A stretch of DNA of 64,000 nucleotides from Thermoanaerobacter ethanolicus JW 200 (GCF_003722315.1 NZ_CP033580.1:372001-436000), one strand, 5' to 3'. Numbered from the stretch's first letter, positions 26,443-38,449 are shown. Program-made: numbers and translations. Notes: generated by a model not told the origin, from the letters alone.

Positions 26443-27555
26443 ATGAAATTTGTGTGTGACAAAAATTCATTATTTGAAGGAGTAAATATTGCAATAAGGG
26501 GGGTATCCTCCCGTACTACTCTTCCTATTCTTCAAGGTATAAAAATCTCGGCTTTAAAAAGTCAGGTCAAATTTTCAGGAACTGATTTGGACATAGGAAT
26601 AGAATGTCAAATTCCTGCGGTGGTAGAAGAAGAGGGTGAAATAGTAGTACCTGCAAAAATTTTTTCAGAATTAGTTCGGAAATTGCCTGAGGGAGATGTA
26701 AAAATAGAAAGTGATTCTCAAAACACAGTAAATGTAGTTTGCGATAGTATAAATTTCACTATTGCAGGAAGTGATGCTTTAGAGTTTCCTGAAATTCCTA
26801 AAGTATCTAAAGAAAATTCTTTTAAATTGACGCAAAATATTCTAAAAGACTTAATAAGAAAAACGGTCTTTTGTATTGCCCAGGAGCAAACAAGACCTAT
26901 TTTGACAGGTGTTCTATTCGAAGTGTTTCAAAATGAAGTTAAAGCAGTAGCTTTAGATGGATTTAGAATGGCTATATATTCTTATCAGAGTGAGGAAAAA
27001 TTCTTTGACGAGGATATAGAAAAATATTCTATAGTAATTCCAGGTAAAACTTTAGAAGAGATATACAGAATCTTAAAAGATGAGGAAACAGAGATAGAGA
27101 TATACCACACTGCTAATCAAGTGTTATTCCAAATTGAAAATACAAAGGTAATATCGAGGCTTTTAGAAGGAAGCTTTATAAACTACAATGCTGTTTTACC
27201 AAAGGATTATAAGACTGAAGTGGTAGTCAAAAGAGAAGTTTTAACTGAAAGTATTGAAAGAGCTTCACTAATTGCAGAAAGCAAAAATAATTTGATTAAG
27301 TTTGAGATTGGTGATAAATTTATTACTGTTTCTTCTAATTCTGAAAAGGGTAAAATGGTAGAAAAGATAGAAGTCGATGTAAAAGGAATGTTTCTTGAGA
27401 TCGCTTTTAACTCAAGATATTTATTAGATTCTTTAAGAGCCATCGATGAAGAGGAAATAACGCTTTATTTCATAAATAGTATAAATCCGTTAATAATAAA
27501 ACCTATAGGAAGTAAAGATTATCTTTATATGATACTTCCTGTAAAACTCAATTAA
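26443..27555 (+). CDS. dnaN: DNA polymerase III beta subunit (sliding clamp)
   Basis: 370 residues with the three-domain clamp fold: MKFVCDKNSLFEGVNIAIRGVSSRTTLPILQGI at the start, ALDGFRMA in the middle, and the C-terminal NPLIIKP...YLYMILPVKLN. A homodimeric ring that tethers DNA polymerase. ATG 26443 has CAGGAG 8 bases upstream; the GTG 9 bases earlier overlaps the ribosome site. First of dnaN-yaaA-recF-remB-gyrB order. Confidence 0.98.
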   Translation: MKFVCDKNSLFEGVNIAIRGVSSRTTLPILQGIKISALKSQVKFSGTDLDIGIECQIPAVVEEEGEIVVPAKIFSELVRKLPEGDVKIESDSQNTVNVVCDSINFTIAGSDALEFPEIPKVSKENSFKLTQNILKDLIRKTVFCIAQEQTRPILTGVLFEVFQNEVKAVALDGFRMAIYSYQSEEKFFDEDIEKYSIVIPGKTLEEIYRILKDEETEIEIYHTANQVLFQIENTKVISRLLEGSFINYNAVLPKDYKTEVVVKREVLTESIERASLIAESKNNLIKFEIGDKFITVSSNSEKGKMVEKIEVDVKGMFLEIAFNSRYLLDSLRAIDEEEITLYFINSINPLIIKPIGSKDYLYMILPVKLN

Positions 27556-27575
27556 AAATAAGAGGTGTTTTTTAA

Positions 27576-27782
27576 ATGATAGAAGTGCCTATAGAGACGG
27601 AATATATTACCTTAGGGCAATTTTTAAAGTATATGAAAATATGTCAAACTGGAGGACAAGCAAAGCAATTTATTTTAGAAGGAAAAGTTAAAGTAAATGG
27701 CGCAATAGAATTAAAAAGAGGTAAAAAACTTCGCAAAAATGATATAATTGAGGTAGAGGGTAAAACTTATATCATAAAGTGA
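27576..27782 (+). CDS. yaaA: S4-domain RNA-binding protein YaaA/RlbA
   Basis: A 68-residue S4-like protein (ITLGQFLKYMKICQTGGQAKQFILEGKVKVNGAIELKRGKKLRKNDIIEVEG). Small S4 proteins between dnaN and recF are standard in Firmicutes; a role in ribosome assembly or late 50S biogenesis has been proposed for the family. AAGAGGTG is upstream of the ATG. It is 10 bases from recF, so co-translated. Confidence 0.94.
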   Translation: MIEVPIETEYITLGQFLKYMKICQTGGQAKQFILEGKVKVNGAIELKRGKKLRKNDIIEVEGKTYIIK

Positions 27783-27792
27783 GGAATTTAAC

Positions 27793-28881
27793 TTGTATGT
27801 GAAGGAGCTATTTGTCGACAATTTTAGAAATTTACAAAAGCAAAAAATAGAATTTTGCGAAGGAATAAATATATTTTATGGTTTAAATGCACAAGGAAAG
27901 AGCAATTTATTAGAAAGTATTAGGCTTTTAAGTATGGGAAGGTCTTTTAGAGGGAGCAAAACTACAGAACTAATAAAATTTGGAGAAGATTATTTTTATG
28001 TAAAAGCAATAATTTGTCAAGAAAATAACGATAAAAAAATAGAATTTGGATACAAGAAAAATGAAAATAAAGTCATTAAAGTAAATGGCAATAAAATAAA
28101 GTCAACTTCCGAACTTTTAGGTCAACTTTTGACAGTCATTTTTTCTCCTGAAGATTTAAACATAATAAAAGAAGGACCTTCCTATCGCAGGAAATATTTA
28201 GATTCTTGTATCTCTGTGGTTGAAAAGAATTATCTTTATAATCTCATGCAATATAACAAAATACTAATAAATAGAAATAAACTATTAAAGACTATAAAAG
28301 AAGGAAAAAGTAGAAGTATACTAGAAGTTTTCGATGACCAATTAGTAGAATACGGTGCAAAAATAATTGTGGTGAGACAAAGTTACTTAAAAAATGTAGA
28401 AATTAATATAAAAAAATTTTTACTTGAAATTTCCAATGAGACAGCAGAAATTGTCTACCTAAATAGTGTTGGACTTAAAGATGCTTCAGATGAAGAAATA
28501 GTTAAAAAAAGATTAAAAGAAAAACTATTAAAGAATATAGATTTAGATTTAAAGTATCTTACAACACAAGTAGGACCTCATAGGGAAGATTTTAAGATTA
28601 TTATAAACGGCTATGATTCAAGAGTATATTCTTCTCAAGGCCAACAGCGAACAGTGGCTTTATGCCTTAAATTATCAGAGTTTGAAATTTTAAAAAAGGA
28701 GACTGGTGAAAAACCCATACTGCTTCTGGATGATGTAATGTCAGAGTTAGATGAAAATAGAAAGAAATATATCTTAGAAAGATTGCAAGGTTTTCAGACT
28801 TTTATAACCCATACTACAAAAAGAGATTTAAAAGGAGATTGTTATTTTAAGATATCTAATGGGGTTGTCATTAAGGAATAG
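27793..28881 (+). CDS. recF: DNA replication/repair protein RecF
   Basis: 362 residues of the SMC-like ABC ATPase: Walker A FYGLNAQGKSNLLESIRLLSMGRSFRG (about 29-55), signature YSSQGQQRTVALCLKL (about 277-292) and Walker B ILLLDDVMSELD near 312-323. It loads RecA at gaps with RecO and RecR. Start is TTG (27793), with GTGAGGAA 6 bases upstream. Confidence 0.97.
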   Translation: MYVKELFVDNFRNLQKQKIEFCEGINIFYGLNAQGKSNLLESIRLLSMGRSFRGSKTTELIKFGEDYFYVKAIICQENNDKKIEFGYKKNENKVIKVNGNKIKSTSELLGQLLTVIFSPEDLNIIKEGPSYRRKYLDSCISVVEKNYLYNLMQYNKILINRNKLLKTIKEGKSRSILEVFDDQLVEYGAKIIVVRQSYLKNVEINIKKFLLEISNETAEIVYLNSVGLKDASDEEIVKKRLKEKLLKNIDLDLKYLTTQVGPHREDFKIIINGYDSRVYSSQGQQRTVALCLKLSEFEILKKETGEKPILLLDDVMSELDENRKKYILERLQGFQTFITHTTKRDLKGDCYFKISNGVVIKE

Positions 28882-28892
28882 GGGGTCAAAAA

Positions 28893-29150
28893 ATGTATGT
28901 CCATTTAGGCGGCAACGTGGTAGTACCCGATAAAGAAATTATAGGCATTTTTGATATGAATATTGTAACCACTTCTGAAGCTACTATTCAGTTTCTGAGA
29001 GTAGCGGAAGAAGAAGGATTTGTGGTCAGAATTTCTGACGAAAAGCCAAAGTCTTTTATAATCACAGAAAGGGATAAGAGGAGTATTATTTATTTATCAC
29101 CAATTTCTGCCTTTACTCTTATAAGAAGGACACAAAAAATAGAGGAATAG
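28893..29150 (+). CDS. remB: Extracellular matrix regulator RemB-like (DUF370)
   Basis: 85 residues, DUF370/RemB type: MYVHLGGNVVVPDKEIIGIFDM and SFIITERDKRSIIYLSPISAFTLIRR. In B. subtilis remB (yaaB) occupies the same place between recF and gyrB and influences matrix gene expression; its RemA relative binds DNA. The start is supported by AGGGGGTC. It is 12 bases from the alpha-glucosidase gene, so both probably lie on the dnaN transcript. Confidence 0.93.
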   Translation: MYVHLGGNVVVPDKEIIGIFDMNIVTTSEATIQFLRVAEEEGFVVRISDEKPKSFIITERDKRSIIYLSPISAFTLIRRTQKIEE

Positions 29151-29162
29151 GGAGGTATTGAA

Positions 29163-31421
29163 TTGTATCAAAAAACATCGGAAAAAATTGTTGTGAGAAA
29201 TGAAGGAAAGAAGTTAGAGCTTAGAGTATTAGGTGATAAAATTATTAACGTTTTTGTAAGTAATAAAGAGGAAAAAAGAAAGGATACAATTGCGATAGAA
29301 AGGAAAGAATACGATACTCCTGAGTTTAGTATAAGTGATGAATTAGAAAGCATATTAATTGAGACTAATTCATTGAAAGTAAAAATAAATAAAAATGACC
29401 TTTCTGTGAGTTTCCTAGATAAAAATGGAAATATAATTAATGAGGATTACAATGGAGGAGCAAAGTTCAATGAAACAGATGTAAGGTGCTATAAAAAGTT
29501 AAGAGAAGACCATTTTTACGGTTTTGGAGAAAAAGCAGGATATCTCGACAAAAAAGGCGAAAGGCTGGAGATGTGGAATACAGATGAATTTATGACTCAC
29601 AACCAGACTACAAAACTTTTATATGAGTCTTACCCTTTTTTCATAGGAATGAACGATTATCACACTTATGGAATATTTTTGGACAACAGTTTTAGGTCTT
29701 TTTTTGATATGGGTCAAGAAAGTCAAGAATATTATTTTTTTGGAGCATATGGCGGCCAAATGAACTACTATTTTATATACGGAGAAGACATAAAAGAGGT
29801 TGTGGAAAATTATACATATCTTACAGGAAGGATAAGTCTTCCGCCATTATGGGTATTAGGTAATCAACAAAGCAGATATAGTTACACCCCACAAGAGAGA
29901 GTACTGGAGGTTGCAAAAACTTTTAGAGAAAAAGATATTCCTTGTGATGTGATATATCTCGATATAGATTACATGGAAGGGTATAGAGTTTTTACATGGA
30001 ATAAAGAAACGTTTAAAAACCACAAAGAAATGTTAAAACAGCTTAAAGAAATGGGATTTAAAGTAGTGACAATTGTAGATCCAGGAGTTAAGAGAGATTA
30101 CGACTACCATGTTTACAGAGAAGGAATTGAAAAGGGTTATTTTGTAAAGGATAAGTACGGTATAACCTACGTTGGAAAAGTATGGCCAGGGGAAGCTTGT
30201 TTTCCTGACTTTTTACAAGAAGAAGTGAGATATTGGTGGGGTGAAAAGCACAGAGAATTTATAAATGATGGCATTGATGGTATATGGAATGATATGAATG
30301 AACCAGCTGTTTTTGAAACACCTACAAAAACAATGCCAGAGGATAATATTCATATTTTAGATGGAGAAAAGGTACTTCACAAAGAGGCTCACAATGTCTA
30401 TGCAAATTACATGGCAATGGCCACAAGAGATGGTTTTCTAAGGATAAGACCTAATGAAAGGCCTTTTGTTTTGACAAGAGCCGCTTTTTCAGGGATACAA
30501 AGGTATGCTGCAATGTGGACAGGAGACAACAGAAGCTTGTATGAGCATCTTCTTATGATGATGCCAATGTTAATGAACATAGGTCTATCTGGACAACCGT
30601 TTGTAGGAGCAGATGTTGGAGGATTTGAAGGAGATTGCCATGAAGAACTTTTTATAAGGTGGATAGAGGCTGCGGTATTTACTCCGTTTTTAAGAGTTCA
30701 TTCTGCAATAGGAACAAAAGACCAAGAGCCATGGTCTTTTGGTAAAAGAGCAGAAGATATTTCTCGAAAATATATAAAAATGAGATATGAACTTTTGCCT
30801 TACTTATATGATTTGTTTTACATTGCATCTCAAAAAGGCTATCCTATTATGAGGCCTTTGGTTTTTGAATATCAAAAAGATGAAAATACTCATAAGATAT
30901 ATGATGAATTTATGTTTGGAGAAGGTCTCTTAGTTGCTCCTGTATATCTTCCTTCAAAAGAAAGAAGAGAAGTTTATTTGCCTGAAGGAATCTGGTATGA
31001 TTACTGGACGGGAAAAGGATTCAAAGGAAAAAACTATTACCTTGTGGATGCTCCTATAGAAGTAATACCTCTTTTTGTAAAAGAAGGAGGAATACTGTTA
31101 AAACAGCAGCCTCAGTCTTTTATAGGGGAAAAGAAGCTGGAAGAATTAACAGTGGAGATATACAAAGGGAAAGAGGGACATTATCTCCATTATGAAGATG
31201 ATGGAAAATCTTTCGATTATACTAAAGGGGTTTATAACCTCTTCGATATAAGTTTTTGTTATAAAGAAGGAAGAATGGATATAAAATTTGATAAAATTCA
31301 CTTTGGCTATGACAAAGGAGTTAAAAAGTATAAATTTATATTTAAAAATTTTGACGACATCAAAGAGATTAAGATAAATGGTGAAAAAGTTGAGAAGGAA
31401 AGTTGTGAAATTGAATTGTAA
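29163..31421 (+). CDS. Alpha-glucosidase, glycoside hydrolase family 31
   Basis: 752 residues, no signal peptide, so cytoplasmic. The GH31 catalytic barrel spans about 230-600. The nucleophile is the Asp of IWNDMNEPAVF (residue about 377), and the acid/base is likely the Asp in MWTGDNRS (about 455). The conserved GADVGGFEGDCHEELFIRW and PFLRVHS follow, with C-terminal beta domains. It should release glucose from alpha-linked oligosaccharides. The TTG start has GGGAGG 8 bases upstream. Its position inside the dnaN-recF-gyr cluster is unusual outside close relatives. Confidence 0.93.
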   Translation: MYQKTSEKIVVRNEGKKLELRVLGDKIINVFVSNKEEKRKDTIAIERKEYDTPEFSISDELESILIETNSLKVKINKNDLSVSFLDKNGNIINEDYNGGAKFNETDVRCYKKLREDHFYGFGEKAGYLDKKGERLEMWNTDEFMTHNQTTKLLYESYPFFIGMNDYHTYGIFLDNSFRSFFDMGQESQEYYFFGAYGGQMNYYFIYGEDIKEVVENYTYLTGRISLPPLWVLGNQQSRYSYTPQERVLEVAKTFREKDIPCDVIYLDIDYMEGYRVFTWNKETFKNHKEMLKQLKEMGFKVVTIVDPGVKRDYDYHVYREGIEKGYFVKDKYGITYVGKVWPGEACFPDFLQEEVRYWWGEKHREFINDGIDGIWNDMNEPAVFETPTKTMPEDNIHILDGEKVLHKEAHNVYANYMAMATRDGFLRIRPNERPFVLTRAAFSGIQRYAAMWTGDNRSLYEHLLMMMPMLMNIGLSGQPFVGADVGGFEGDCHEELFIRWIEAAVFTPFLRVHSAIGTKDQEPWSFGKRAEDISRKYIKMRYELLPYLYDLFYIASQKGYPIMRPLVFEYQKDENTHKIYDEFMFGEGLLVAPVYLPSKERREVYLPEGIWYDYWTGKGFKGKNYYLVDAPIEVIPLFVKEGGILLKQQPQSFIGEKKLEELTVEIYKGKEGHYLHYEDDGKSFDYTKGVYNLFDISFCYKEGRMDIKFDKIHFGYDKGVKKYKFIFKNFDDIKEIKINGEKVEKESCEIEL

Positions 31422-31447
31422 AATAGAGGCAAAAGCCTCTATTTTTT
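31421..31447. terminator. Bidirectional terminator between the alpha-glucosidase gene and gatD
   Basis: AAATAGAGGC-AAAA-GCCTCTATTT with T-tracts on both strands; it overlaps both stop codons of the convergent genes. Confidence 0.88.
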
Positions 31448-32170
31448 TACAAATCTTTCTATCAAAGATTGTTTAGCTTGTTGTTCTAAAGAGTCATCCA
31501 AAGGAGTTAATTCTACTTTTCCATATTTTCTCTTTAAAGCAGTTTCAATTAAAATATCTGCAAATTCAGGATTTTTGGGTAGTACTGGACCGTGGAGATA
31601 TGTTCCATACACATTTTTATAGATACATCCTTCTGTTTTATCTTCTCCATTATTTCCATTTCCAATTATTACTTTACCTAAAGGCTCCATTTTTTCCAAA
31701 AAAGTTTTTCCTGAGTGATTCTCAAAACCTACCATTTTAAAATTTTTATCGGCTATATTTGTCTCTATAACTATATTTCCTATCAATCTCCTATTACCAG
31801 CTATTGTCCAGGCTTTTAAAATTCCTAAACCTTCTAATTTGCTACCAGCCAGAGTTTGATAGTATTCTCCAAGTAATTGATATCCTCCACATATAGCTAA
31901 TACTGTCAAACCATCTTCAATAGCTGTTTTCAAATTTTTACCTTTTTTATTTTTTAAATCATCACTTACAATTTTTTGCTCTCTATCTGACCCTCCTCCT
32001 AAGAATAGAAGGTCTATGTCAGTAAATTCTTCAGTGTAATCTAAAGTTATTGGCTTTATCTCTATTTCAATTTTTCTCCATTCACATCTTTTTTTTAAAG
32101 CTACAATATTTCCTATGTCTCCATATAAGTTTAATAAATCAGGATACATGTGGCCAACGACTAATTTCAT
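31439..32170 (-). CDS. gatD: Lipid II isoglutaminyl synthase, glutamine amidotransferase subunit GatD
   Basis: 243 residues of the CobB/CobQ-like class I glutamine amidotransferase type. The nucleophile cysteine lies in VLAICGGYQLLGEYY (about 94), and a catalytic His in YGTYLHGPVLPKNPEF (about 190). With MurT it amidates the alpha-carboxyl of D-Glu in lipid II. It overlaps murT by 4 bases, the standard murT-gatD pair. Confidence 0.93.
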   Translation of the reverse strand: MKLVVGHMYPDLLNLYGDIGNIVALKKRCEWRKIEIEIKPITLDYTEEFTDIDLLFLGGGSDREQKIVSDDLKNKKGKNLKTAIEDGLTVLAICGGYQLLGEYYQTLAGSKLEGLGILKAWTIAGNRRLIGNIVIETNIADKNFKMVGFENHSGKTFLEKMEPLGKVIIGNGNNGEDKTEGCIYKNVYGTYLHGPVLPKNPEFADILIETALKRKYGKVELTPLDDSLEQQAKQSLIERFVKK

Positions 32171-33522
32171 TTTTTTGCCTCCTGTAATTTTAAATATTTG
32201 CTTACATCATACAAAGAAGTATAGTTGGGAAGTACAGCTATTAATTCTTCTTCTGTTAAATCAGCTATAGTGTCAAGAGCTTTTTCTATAGAATTTATTA
32301 TTTTTATTTTTTTAATATCAAAGCCGGCATATTTTAATCTTACTGCCATGTCTTCTGCCCTTAAACCTGAAGTTACTATATAGTTTACTTTTGTCTTTGA
32401 TAAAAAGCTTTCTAAGTTTACATCCCACAGCCAAGACACATCCCTTCCATCAGCGTAATTATCATTTATAGAAATTAAAAGGTTTAAGGGTTTATTAAAT
32501 TGAGATAGCATATTTAAAGTGCTTTCAAAACCGATGGGGTTTTTGATTAAATTTATTATTGTCCTTTTGCTTTTTATTTTAGTTTTTTGTAATCTTCCTT
32601 CTATTGGCCAATAGCTTTCTATTGCTTTTAATATAGTGCTAAAGTCTATGTTCAACAAAATGCCAGCAGATATAGCTGCTAATAAATTATACACATTGTA
32701 TAAGCCTATTAATCTACTTTTAACTGTAAAAATTTTATCTTTATAGTATAGATTAAAATTTATTCCATCTTCATTTAAAAATATATTAGTGGCTTTAAAA
32801 TGAGGATTTGGCCGCTTTTTGCCACAATTGGGGCAGTAATAGTCTCCCAGTTGCCCGTAATATATTTTTTTATATTCGTATTTGTGGGCACAAATTGGAC
32901 AGTATTTTTGTTCAAAAGAAGAGGAGTTAATTCCTTCAATGTTGTCTTCAACTCCATAGTAAAAAACTTTCGATTTTATTTCATCTCCTATTGAAGCTGT
33001 AAAAGGTTCATCAGCGTTTAGTAATACTATAGAATCTTGTGGCAGGTTTAAAAGGGCTTTTTTTACTTTTTCTACTGTTGTATCTAGTTCTCCATATCTG
33101 TCTAATTGGTCTCTAAAAAAGTTGGTTATTACTACTATATTGGGTTTTACATCTTCTATCACAATGGGCATGTTTGCTTCATCTACTTCAAAAACGGTCG
33201 CATCTTTTTGTAAATTTCCCAAAAAATTGCTGCTTTTTATTAAAGCAGTTGCAATTCCCGTTTTCATATTTGCTCCTTCTTTGTTGTGTACAACACTTTT
33301 CCCAGCAGTGGTCAAAATAGAGGCTATTAATCCGGAAGTTGTAGTTTTGCCATTTGTACCTGTTATTATTACTTTGTTGTTTTTTATGGGCCCTATTAGT
33401 TTTTCAATTAATTTAGAATCGTACTTTAGTGCGATTTTTCCGGGAAGAGATGTTCCACCTTTTCCTGTGATTTTGCAGGATATGTTGATGAGTTTACCTA
33501 TGTTGACACCTAAAAATTTCAC
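32167..33522 (-). CDS. murT: Lipid II isoglutaminyl synthase, Mur ligase-like subunit MurT
   Basis: 451 residues. A Mur-ligase P-loop VIITGTNGKTTTSGLIASIL (about 49-68), the motif DEANMP, and a zinc ribbon with CPICAHKYEYKKIYYG...YCPNCGKKRPNPH (about 205-240), characteristic of MurT. A C-terminal DUF1727 domain follows. It activates D-Glu for amidation with ammonia from GatD. Probably one transcript with gatD, starting near 33540. Confidence 0.94.
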   Translation of the reverse strand: MKFLGVNIGKLINISCKITGKGGTSLPGKIALKYDSKLIEKLIGPIKNNKVIITGTNGKTTTSGLIASILTTAGKSVVHNKEGANMKTGIATALIKSSNFLGNLQKDATVFEVDEANMPIVIEDVKPNIVVITNFFRDQLDRYGELDTTVEKVKKALLNLPQDSIVLLNADEPFTASIGDEIKSKVFYYGVEDNIEGINSSSFEQKYCPICAHKYEYKKIYYGQLGDYYCPNCGKKRPNPHFKATNIFLNEDGINFNLYYKDKIFTVKSRLIGLYNVYNLLAAISAGILLNIDFSTILKAIESYWPIEGRLQKTKIKSKRTIINLIKNPIGFESTLNMLSQFNKPLNLLISINDNYADGRDVSWLWDVNLESFLSKTKVNYIVTSGLRAEDMAVRLKYAGFDIKKIKIINSIEKALDTIADLTEEELIAVLPNYTSLYDVSKYLKLQEAKK

Positions 33523-33553
33523 TATTTACCACCTTCCATAAAAAATAAAACCA

Positions 33554-33883
33554 TTAATAGATTTTATTGCCTATTTTTACTTCTCTTTCTGGTTGAAGCA
33601 AGACGACATTCCCATCTTCGTCATCAACTCCAAGCAACAATACTTCAGATATAAAATCTACTACTTGCTTTGGAGGAAAATTAACTACGCAGACCACCAA
33701 TTTATTATACAACTCTTCTTTTTTGTACAATTTTGTTATTTGAGCGCTGGACTTTTTGATTCCTAATTCGCCAAAGTCAATTTTTAACTTATAAGCAGGT
33801 TTTTTTGCTTTTGGAAAGTCTTCTACCTCAATTATTCTTCCTACACGTATGTCAAGTTTTAAAAAATCTTCATAAGTAGCCAT
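33554..33883 (-). CDS. csaA: tRNA-binding domain protein CsaA
   Basis: 109 residues: a stand-alone EMAP/OB tRNA-binding domain with FLKLDIRVGRIIEVEDFPKAKKPAYKLKIDFGELGIKKSSAQIT and the C-terminal QPEREVKIGNKIY. CsaA is a small dimer proposed as a secretion-associated chaperone that can bind RNA. ATG 33883 has GAGGTG 6 bases upstream; a GTG three codons earlier overlaps the site. Upstream lies a duplicated TATAAT-rich repeat. Confidence 0.92.
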   Translation of the reverse strand: MATYEDFLKLDIRVGRIIEVEDFPKAKKPAYKLKIDFGELGIKKSSAQITKLYKKEELYNKLVVCVVNFPPKQVVDFISEVLLLGVDDEDGNVVLLQPEREVKIGNKIY

Positions 33884-33898
33884 TGAATTCACCTCAAT

Positions 33899-33948
33899 TT
33901 AAGTATATTATATTATAGGTATATTTGTTAAGTATATTATATTATAGG
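33899..33948. repeat. Two 21-bp direct repeats upstream of csaA
   Basis: TTAAGTATATTATATTATAG(G) occurs at 33899-33919 and 33928-33948 (29-bp period). On the minus strand each copy carries TATAATATAAT, so the csaA -10 region appears duplicated; -35 elements are poor. Confidence 0.8.
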
Positions 33949-33978
33949 CAATAATAAAAATAAAATTATTTCCTCTTC

Positions 33979-33992
33979 ATTTCCCGGGAAAT
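33979..33992. promoter_or_regulatory. Noc-binding site (NBS), exact match
   Basis: ATTTCCCGGGAAAT is identical to the B. subtilis Noc-binding consensus. An overlapping degenerate copy (ATTTTTCGGGAAAT, two differences) follows at 33991-34004. It lies 21 bases before the gyrB -35 box and 17 kb from noc. Confidence 0.8.
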
Positions 33993-34012
33993 TTTTCGGG
34001 AAATGTTTTGAA

Positions 34013-35977
<1,965 letters not shown>

Positions 35978-35991
35978 AAGAGGTGAAATAG

Positions 35992-38415
35992 ATGAGTGAA
36001 GAAAAAGAGAAAGTAATCCCAGTAGACATTGAAGATGAAATGAAAAAATCTTATATAGATTATGCGATGAGTGTAATTGTTGGAAGGGCATTGCCAGATG
36101 TGAGAGATGGTTTAAAACCAGTTCATAGAAGGATTCTCTATGCTATGAATGAGTTGGGATTAACCCCTGACAAGCCATATAAAAAGAGCGTTGCAGTTGT
36201 TGGTGAAGTTTTAGGAAAATACCATCCTCACGGTGATGCAGCTGTTTACGATACTTTAGTGAGACTAGCACAGGATTTTTCAATGAGAGAAACTTTGATA
36301 GATGGGCACGGAAACTTTGGAAGCATAGATGGAGACCCTCCGGCTGCCATGAGGTACACAGAGGCGAGGCTTTCAAAAATTGCCCTTGAGATGCTTACAG
36401 ATATCAACAAAGAGACAGTAGATTTTGTGCCAAACTTTGATGAGACTTTAAAGGAACCAGTTGTACTTCCCTCTCGATTTCCTAATCTTTTAGTCAACGG
36501 CTCTCAAGGAATTGCTGTAGGTATGGCTACGAATATTCCTCCTCACAATTTAGGAGAAGTCATAGATGGAATTGTCGCTTATATAGACAATCCTTATATT
36601 TCAGTAGATGAACTGATGAAATATATAAAAGGACCTGACTTTCCTACAGGAGGAATAATTCTAGGAAGAGACGGTATAAAAGAGACTTATGAGACAGGAA
36701 GAGGTAAAATTGTCGTTAGGGCAAAGGCAGAAATTGAAGAACACCACGGTAAGACGAGAATTGTAATTACTGAGATTCCTTATATGGTTTTAAAAGCTAA
36801 GTTAATTGAAAAAATAGCTGAGTTAGTCCGTGACAAGCACATAGAAGGGATTTCTGATTTGAGAGATGAATCTGATAGGAATGGAATGAAAATTGTAATA
36901 GAGCTAAAAAGAGATGTCAATCCAAAGGTGATACTTAATAAACTTTATATGCACACACAAATGCAGCAGACCTTTGGAGCTATAATGTTAGCTCTTGTAG
37001 ATGGAGAGCCAAAAATACTAAATTTAAAGCAGATTATAGAAAAGTATGTAGATCATCAAGCGGATGTTGTAACGAGAAGGACCAAGTTTGACTTAAGAAA
37101 AGCAGAAGAAAGAGCCCATATTTTAGAAGGGTTAAAAATCGCCCTTGACCACATTGATGAAGTGATAAACATAATAAGAAGTTCAAGGACAGAAGCAATT
37201 GCTAAACAAAATTTAATGGACAAGTTTGGGTTAAGCGAAAAACAAGCACAAGCGATAGTTGACATGAGATTAGGAAGGTTGACTGGGCTTGAAAGGCAAA
37301 AAGTAGAAGATGAGCTTAAAGAGTTAATTGAAAAGATAAAAGAATTAAAGGAAATTTTGGCAGATGAAAGAAAAGTGCTGGAAATAATCAAAAAAGAACT
37401 TTTGGAAATAAAAGATAAATATGCTACTCCGAGAAAGACAAGCATTGTGGCAAAAGAAGAAGAGTTAGATTTAGAGGATTTGGTTCAATTGGAAGATGTT
37501 GTAGTGACAATGACACACTATGGATATATAAAGAGAATGCCTCTTGATACTTATAAGGCTCAAAAACGTGGAGGGAAAGGCATATTAGGTATATCTACAA
37601 GAGAAGATGACTTTGTAGAGGATATATTTATCACTACAACTCATGACAGACTGTTGTTCTTTACAAACAAAGGTAAAGTATATAGTTTAAGGACAATAGA
37701 CATTCCTGAGACAGGAAGACAAGCAAAAGGCACGGCTATTGTCAATCTCATACAGATAGCTCAAGGAGAGAAAGTCACAGCGGTTATTCCTCTTAAAAAG
37801 TCAGAAGATATTAAGTATATTGTGATGTGCACTAAAAAAGGCATAATTAAAAAGACTTCTATAGAAGAGTTCAGGTCAATTAAGAGAAATGGTATAATTG
37901 CTATCACGTTGGAAGAAAGTGATGAGCTTATAAATGTAAAATTAACAAATGGAGAAAGAGAAATAATAATAGGGACTGCCAGAGGCTATGCTATAAGATT
38001 TGATGAAAAAGACATAAGACCTATGGGAAGAGTGGCAAAAGGTGTAATAGCTATTTCCTTGAGAGAAGATGATGAAGTGGTAGAAATGGACCTTGTTCAT
38101 CCCAACAGCGAAATTTTAGTAGTAACAGAAAATGGATTTGGGAAGAGAACGGACTTAGAGGAATACAGGCTTCAAACAAGAGCAGGAAAGGGAATAATTG
38201 CAATAAGGCTTAGCGAAAAGACTGGTAAATTGGTGTCTATACGGTCAGTAAATCCAGAAGATGAATTTATGATAATTTCTGCAAATGGGATTCTTATAAG
38301 AATGAAGGTGTCAGATATTTCTAAGATGCACAGAGATACAAGAGGAGTAACCCTTATGAAGCTTGATGATGGTGACAGGGTTGTTTCTACTGCAAGAATA
38401 GAAAATGAAGAATAA
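35992..38415 (+). CDS. gyrA: DNA gyrase subunit A
   Basis: 807 residues: N-terminal breakage-reunion domain with the active-site Tyr in [14 protein letters not shown] (residue 122), and a C-terminal six-bladed DNA-wrapping domain with the GyrA box [10 protein letters not shown] (about 523-532), which distinguishes gyrase from topoisomerase IV. Start follows AAAGAGGTG. Followed by a bidirectional terminator. Confidence 0.98.
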   Translation: MSEEKEKVIPVDIEDEMKKSYIDYAMSVIVGRALPDVRDGLKPVHRRILYAMNELGLTPDKPYKKSVAVVGEVLGKYHPHGDAAVYDTLVRLAQDFSMRETLIDGHGNFGSIDGDPPAAMRYTEARLSKIALEMLTDINKETVDFVPNFDETLKEPVVLPSRFPNLLVNGSQGIAVGMATNIPPHNLGEVIDGIVAYIDNPYISVDELMKYIKGPDFPTGGIILGRDGIKETYETGRGKIVVRAKAEIEEHHGKTRIVITEIPYMVLKAKLIEKIAELVRDKHIEGISDLRDESDRNGMKIVIELKRDVNPKVILNKLYMHTQMQQTFGAIMLALVDGEPKILNLKQIIEKYVDHQADVVTRRTKFDLRKAEERAHILEGLKIALDHIDEVINIIRSSRTEAIAKQNLMDKFGLSEKQAQAIVDMRLGRLTGLERQKVEDELKELIEKIKELKEILADERKVLEIIKKELLEIKDKYATPRKTSIVAKEEELDLEDLVQLEDVVVTMTHYGYIKRMPLDTYKAQKRGGKGILGISTREDDFVEDIFITTTHDRLLFFTNKGKVYSLRTIDIPETGRQAKGTAIVNLIQIAQGEKVTAVIPLKKSEDIKYIVMCTKKGIIKKTSIEEFRSIKRNGIIAITLEESDELINVKLTNGEREIIIGTARGYAIRFDEKDIRPMGRVAKGVIAISLREDDEVVEMDLVHPNSEILVVTENGFGKRTDLEEYRLQTRAGKGIIAIRLSEKTGKLVSIRSVNPEDEFMIISANGILIRMKVSDISKMHRDTRGVTLMKLDDGDRVVSTARIENEE

Positions 38416-38449
38416 AAATAAGCCCTCAATTTTTGGGGGCTTATTTTTT
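38416..38449. terminator. Bidirectional terminator between gyrA and the OYE gene
   Basis: AAATAAGCCC / GGGCTTATTT with a T-rich loop, and T-tracts on both strands, sitting between two convergent stop codons. Confidence 0.88.

Noticed and set aside
32775-32994. Frames on both strands over the MurT zinc ribbon
   Set aside because: Shadows of murT; no ribosome site or family resemblance.
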